The position numbers and the translations under genes are program-made. Shown one piece after another: positions 59,441-64,000 of a stretch of DNA of 64,000 bases; within the stretch, counting starts at the first letter, position 1; each line of letters starts with the position of its first letter. The notes beneath the pieces are model-generated. The model searched no databases and was not told the DNA's origin. It saw only the letters and a program-made list of their open reading frames with translations. The DNA is from Kineosporia succinea (GTDB lineage: Bacteria; Actinomycetota; Actinomycetes; Actinomycetales; Kineosporiaceae), in contig NZ_JAUSQZ010000001.1 of NCBI RefSeq assembly GCF_030811555.1, positions 4,647,241-4,711,240 of the forward strand, written 5' to 3'.

Positions 59441-59483
59441 ACCTCGTCGAGACGCCGCGCAACGCCGGGAGCCTGGAGGCATC

Positions 59484-59873
59484 GTGCATCTGATCCAGTA
59501 CCGCCAGGCCATGGCTCTCGTGCGGCTCGCCCCCGACAGTCCCGACCCGAGCTGGGCCTACGGGGTCCCGCTGGTGAGCATCTCGCGCACCACCGACGAG
59601 ATCAGCGTGGTCTGCCCGACCACCAGCCTGCCCGAGCCGGTTCCGGGGCCGGTCGAGGGCCCGTTCACCGTCACCCGGGCCGCCGGAGCCCTCGAGTTCA
59701 GCCAGATCGGCGTGCTCCTGCGTCTGCTGAAACCACTGGCGGACGCGGGTATCCCGGTGCTGAACGTGTCCACCTTCGACACCGACTGGGTGCTCGTGCC
59801 GGCCGCGCAGTCCGGTATCGCTGCCTCGGTCTGGCGTCACGCCGGTTACACCGTGACCGAAGACGCCGAATAA
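59484..59873 (+). CDS. ACT-domain protein inside the arginine operon
   Basis: Protein of 129 residues resembling stand-alone ACT_7/CASTOR-type proteins: SWAYGVPLVSISRTTDEISV at the junction of two ACT-like halves, and LEFSQIGVLLRLLKPLADAG with IPVLNVSTFDTDWVLV in the second. Such domains bind amino acids; the mammalian relative CASTOR1 senses arginine. No catalytic domain is attached. GTG 59484 follows GGAGG by four bases. Located 43 bases after argC and 20 before argJ, so it is co-transcribed. A role as an amino-acid sensor for the pathway is an inference. Confidence 0.82.
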   Translation: MHLIQYRQAMALVRLAPDSPDPSWAYGVPLVSISRTTDEISVVCPTTSLPEPVPGPVEGPFTVTRAAGALEFSQIGVLLRLLKPLADAGIPVLNVSTFDTDWVLVPAAQSGIAASVWRHAGYTVTEDAE

Positions 59874-59893
59874 CCATCTCTGGAAGGAAAGAC

Positions 59894-61048
59894 ATGAGCG
59901 TCACCACGGCGAAGGGCTTCCGGGCCGCCGGGGTCGCGGCCGGGCTGAAGAGCACCGGGGCCCCCGACGTCGCGCTGGTCGTGAACGACGGGCCGAACGA
60001 CGCGGCCGCGGCCGTCTTCACCAGCAACCGCTGCAAGGCGAACCCGGTGTTGTGGAGCGAACGGGCCATCGCCGACGGCCGCCTGCGGGCCGTGGTGCTG
60101 AACTCCGGTGGCGCCAACTGCTACACCGGCAGCGAGGGCTTCCAGGTCACGCACGCCACGGCCGAGGAGGTGGCCCGCCTGAGCAGCCTCTCGCCTTTCG
60201 ACGTGCTGGTCTGCTCCACCGGCCTGATCGGGCTGAACCTGCCGAAAGACCGCATGCTGAAAGGTGTCGCCGACGCCACCGCGCAGCTGCGCGCCGACGG
60301 TGGCACCGAGGCCGCGACCGCGATCATGACCACCGACACGGTCTCCAAGGAAGCCGCCGTCACCTCCCCGGCCGGCTGGACCGTGGGCGGGATGGCCAAG
60401 GGCGCGGGCATGCTCGCGCCGGCACTGGCGACCATGCTGGTGGTCGTCACGACCGACGCCGAGGTGTCGCCGGAAGGCCTCGACCGGGCGTTGCGAAAGG
60501 CCACCCGGGTCACCTTCGACCGCCTCGACTCCGACGGGTGCCAGTCCACCAACGACACCGTGGTGCTGATGTCGTCGGGCGCCTGCGGTGTGGAGCCCGA
60601 CGAGGCCGAGTTCACCGCCGCCGTCACCGAGGTCTGCAAGAGCCTGGCGCTGCAGCTGCTGGGTGACGCCGAGGGCGCCGACCACGACATCGCGATCGAG
60701 GTGCTCGGCGCCGTCTCCGAGGAGGAGGCTGTGGAGGTCGGCCGGTCCGTCGCCCGCAGCAACCTGTTCAAGGCCGCCATCTTCGGCAAGGACCCGAACT
60801 GGGGCCGCATCCTGGCCTCGGTCGGCACCACCCGGGCCCAGTTCGACCCGGCCGACCTCGACGTCGCCCTCAACGGCACCTGGGTGTGCCGCAAGAGCAC
60901 CCCGGCCGAGTCCGCCGAGGGCATCGACCTGACCGACCGCCAGGTGAGTGTCACCATCGACCTGAAGTCGGGTCCGGCCACGGCGACGGTGTGGACGAAC
61001 GACCTCACCCACGCGTACGTGCACGAGAACAGCGCGTACTCGTCATGA
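59894..61048 (+). CDS. argJ: Bifunctional ornithine acetyltransferase/N-acetylglutamate synthase
   Basis: Enzyme of 384 residues that recycles the acetyl group between ornithine and glutamate. It self-cleaves before the nucleophilic threonine; the ALATMLVV motif places this at Ala179-Thr180. [12 protein letters not shown] and [13 protein letters not shown] are also typical. Whether it is bi- or monofunctional cannot be decided from sequence. A GGAAGGA precedes the ATG; the stop overlaps argB (ATGA). Confidence 0.95.
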   Translation: MSVTTAKGFRAAGVAAGLKSTGAPDVALVVNDGPNDAAAAVFTSNRCKANPVLWSERAIADGRLRAVVLNSGGANCYTGSEGFQVTHATAEEVARLSSLSPFDVLVCSTGLIGLNLPKDRMLKGVADATAQLRADGGTEAATAIMTTDTVSKEAAVTSPAGWTVGGMAKGAGMLAPALATMLVVVTTDAEVSPEGLDRALRKATRVTFDRLDSDGCQSTNDTVVLMSSGACGVEPDEAEFTAAVTEVCKSLALQLLGDAEGADHDIAIEVLGAVSEEEAVEVGRSVARSNLFKAAIFGKDPNWGRILASVGTTRAQFDPADLDVALNGTWVCRKSTPAESAEGIDLTDRQVSVTIDLKSGPATATVWTNDLTHAYVHENSAYSS

Positions 61049-61940
61049 TCGACACCCCGGCCGAGAAGGCCGCCGTCCTCGTCGAGGCCCTGCCCTGGCT
61101 GCGCCGGTTCCAGGGCGCGATCGCCGTGATCAAGTACGGCGGCAACGCCATGATCGACGACGAGCTGAAGCGCGCGTTCGCCGAGGACGTCGTGTTCCTG
61201 CGCGCGGCCGGCCTGAAACCCGTTGTCGTGCACGGTGGCGGGCCGCAGATCTCGGCCATGCTCAAGCGTCTGGGCATCACCAGCGAGTTCCGCGGCGGCC
61301 TGCGCGTGACCACCCCCGAGACCATGGACGTGGTCCGGATGGTGCTCACCGGTCAGGTCAGCCGTGAGCTGGTCGGCCTCATCAACCAGCACGGCCCGCT
61401 CGCCGTCGGCCTGTCCGGTGAGGACGGCGGGCTGTTCCTCGCCGCGAAGCGCGGTGCGCTGATCGACGGCTCGCAGGTCGACATCGGCCTCGTCGGTGAC
61501 GTGGTGGAGGTCGACCCGGCCGCCGTGCTCGACCTGATCGACGCCGGGCGTATCCCGGTCGTCTCCACGGTGGCGCCCGACGACGACGGCCAGGTGCTCA
61601 ACGTCAACGCCGACACCGCCGCGGCCGCGCTCGCGATCGCGTTGCAGGCCCGCAAGTTCGTGGTGCTGACCGACGTCGAGGGTCTGTACGCGGACTGGCC
61701 CGACCGGTCCAGCCTGCTCACCGAGATCACCGACAGCCAGCTCGAGACCATGCTGCCGTCGCTGGAATCGGGCATGGTGCCGAAGATGGAGGCCTGTCTG
61801 CGGGCCGTTCGCGGGGGAGTGCCCACCGCCACCGTCATCGACGGGCGGGTGCCGCACAGCCTGCTGCTCGAGGTGTTCACCACCGACGGCGTGGGAACCA
61901 TGGTCGTCCCCGAGAAATCAACCGAGAACGAGGACCAGCA

Positions 61941-61944
<4 letters not shown>
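61045..61944 (+). CDS. argB: Acetylglutamate kinase
   Basis: Amino-acid kinase of 299 residues, second step of arginine synthesis and the usual point of arginine feedback. Markers: [54 protein letters not shown] and EGLYADWPD. The N-terminal helix that mediates hexamer formation in arginine-inhibited enzymes appears to be present ([20 protein letters not shown]). ATG 61045 overlaps the argJ stop; the stop overlaps argD. Confidence 0.96.

Positions 61945-64000
<2,056 letters not shown>

Overview
The window is a high-GC chromosomal segment of an actinomycete. The evidence is very high third-position GC, frequent GTG starts, many promoters whose -10 box sits 6-9 bases from the start codon, the MraZ-to-DivIVA division cluster with SepF and Wag31/DivIVA, DnaE2 next to DnaE1, and the actinobacterial bifunctional HisA/TrpF enzyme PriA. 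MurE carries the DNPR signature for diaminopimelate. Gene order (dcw cluster, lspA-rluD-dnaE1, his genes, infC-rpmI-rplT, pheST, argCJBDF) fits the Kineosporiales or a neighbouring order, but that placement is an inference from memory of synteny.

Layout. 1-4.7 kb: 3' part of the mutagenic polymerase gene dnaE2, overlapping dinB, then a DUF3040 gene. 5.1-9.9 kb (minus strand): a moxR / DUF58 / transglutaminase operon reading away from the division cluster. 10.5-30 kb: mraZ, rsmH, ftsL, ftsI, murE, mraY, a murD-like gene, ftsW, murG, murC, ftsQ, ftsZ, yggS, sepF, yggT, divIVA, then a DksA/TraR-type gene, joined mostly by 4-base overlaps. 30.1-35.6 kb: lspA, rluD, dnaE1. 35.6-43.8 kb: small accessory genes mixed with hisD, hisC and hisB. 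43.9-48.4 kb: a divergent LysR regulator and a three-subunit succinate dehydrogenase (sdhCAB). 48.5-50.9 kb: hisH, priA, an SseB-family gene. 51-58.3 kb: infC-rpmI-rplT, a SpoU rRNA methyltransferase, pheS-pheT. 58.4-64 kb: argC, an ACT-domain gene, argJ, argB, argD and the start of argF, which runs off the end.

Most unusual points. (1) The division cluster has no murF, and its murD-like protein keeps the MurD scaffold but has lost nearly every catalytic residue, so it looks like a pseudoenzyme. (2) The moxR-mraZ intergenic region holds two arrays of the same GTGGAG/GGGGAG hexamer: one on the plus strand at exact 10-base spacing before mraZ, and one facing moxR with 10-11 base spacing; both look like MraZ operators. 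(3) infC starts with ATC behind a perfect ribosome binding site and encodes IF3 with an extension of about 260 residues. (4) Several housekeeping proteins (DnaE2, FtsI, FtsQ, IF3, the SpoU methyltransferase) carry in-frame tandem repeats in disordered tails or insertions. (5) An ACT-domain protein sits inside the arginine operon. (6) A family of near-identical long hairpins follows rluD, hisB and pheT.

No rRNA, tRNA, insertion sequence, prophage or CRISPR array was seen. Many start codons were refined from ribosome binding sites or -10 boxes, as noted per gene.
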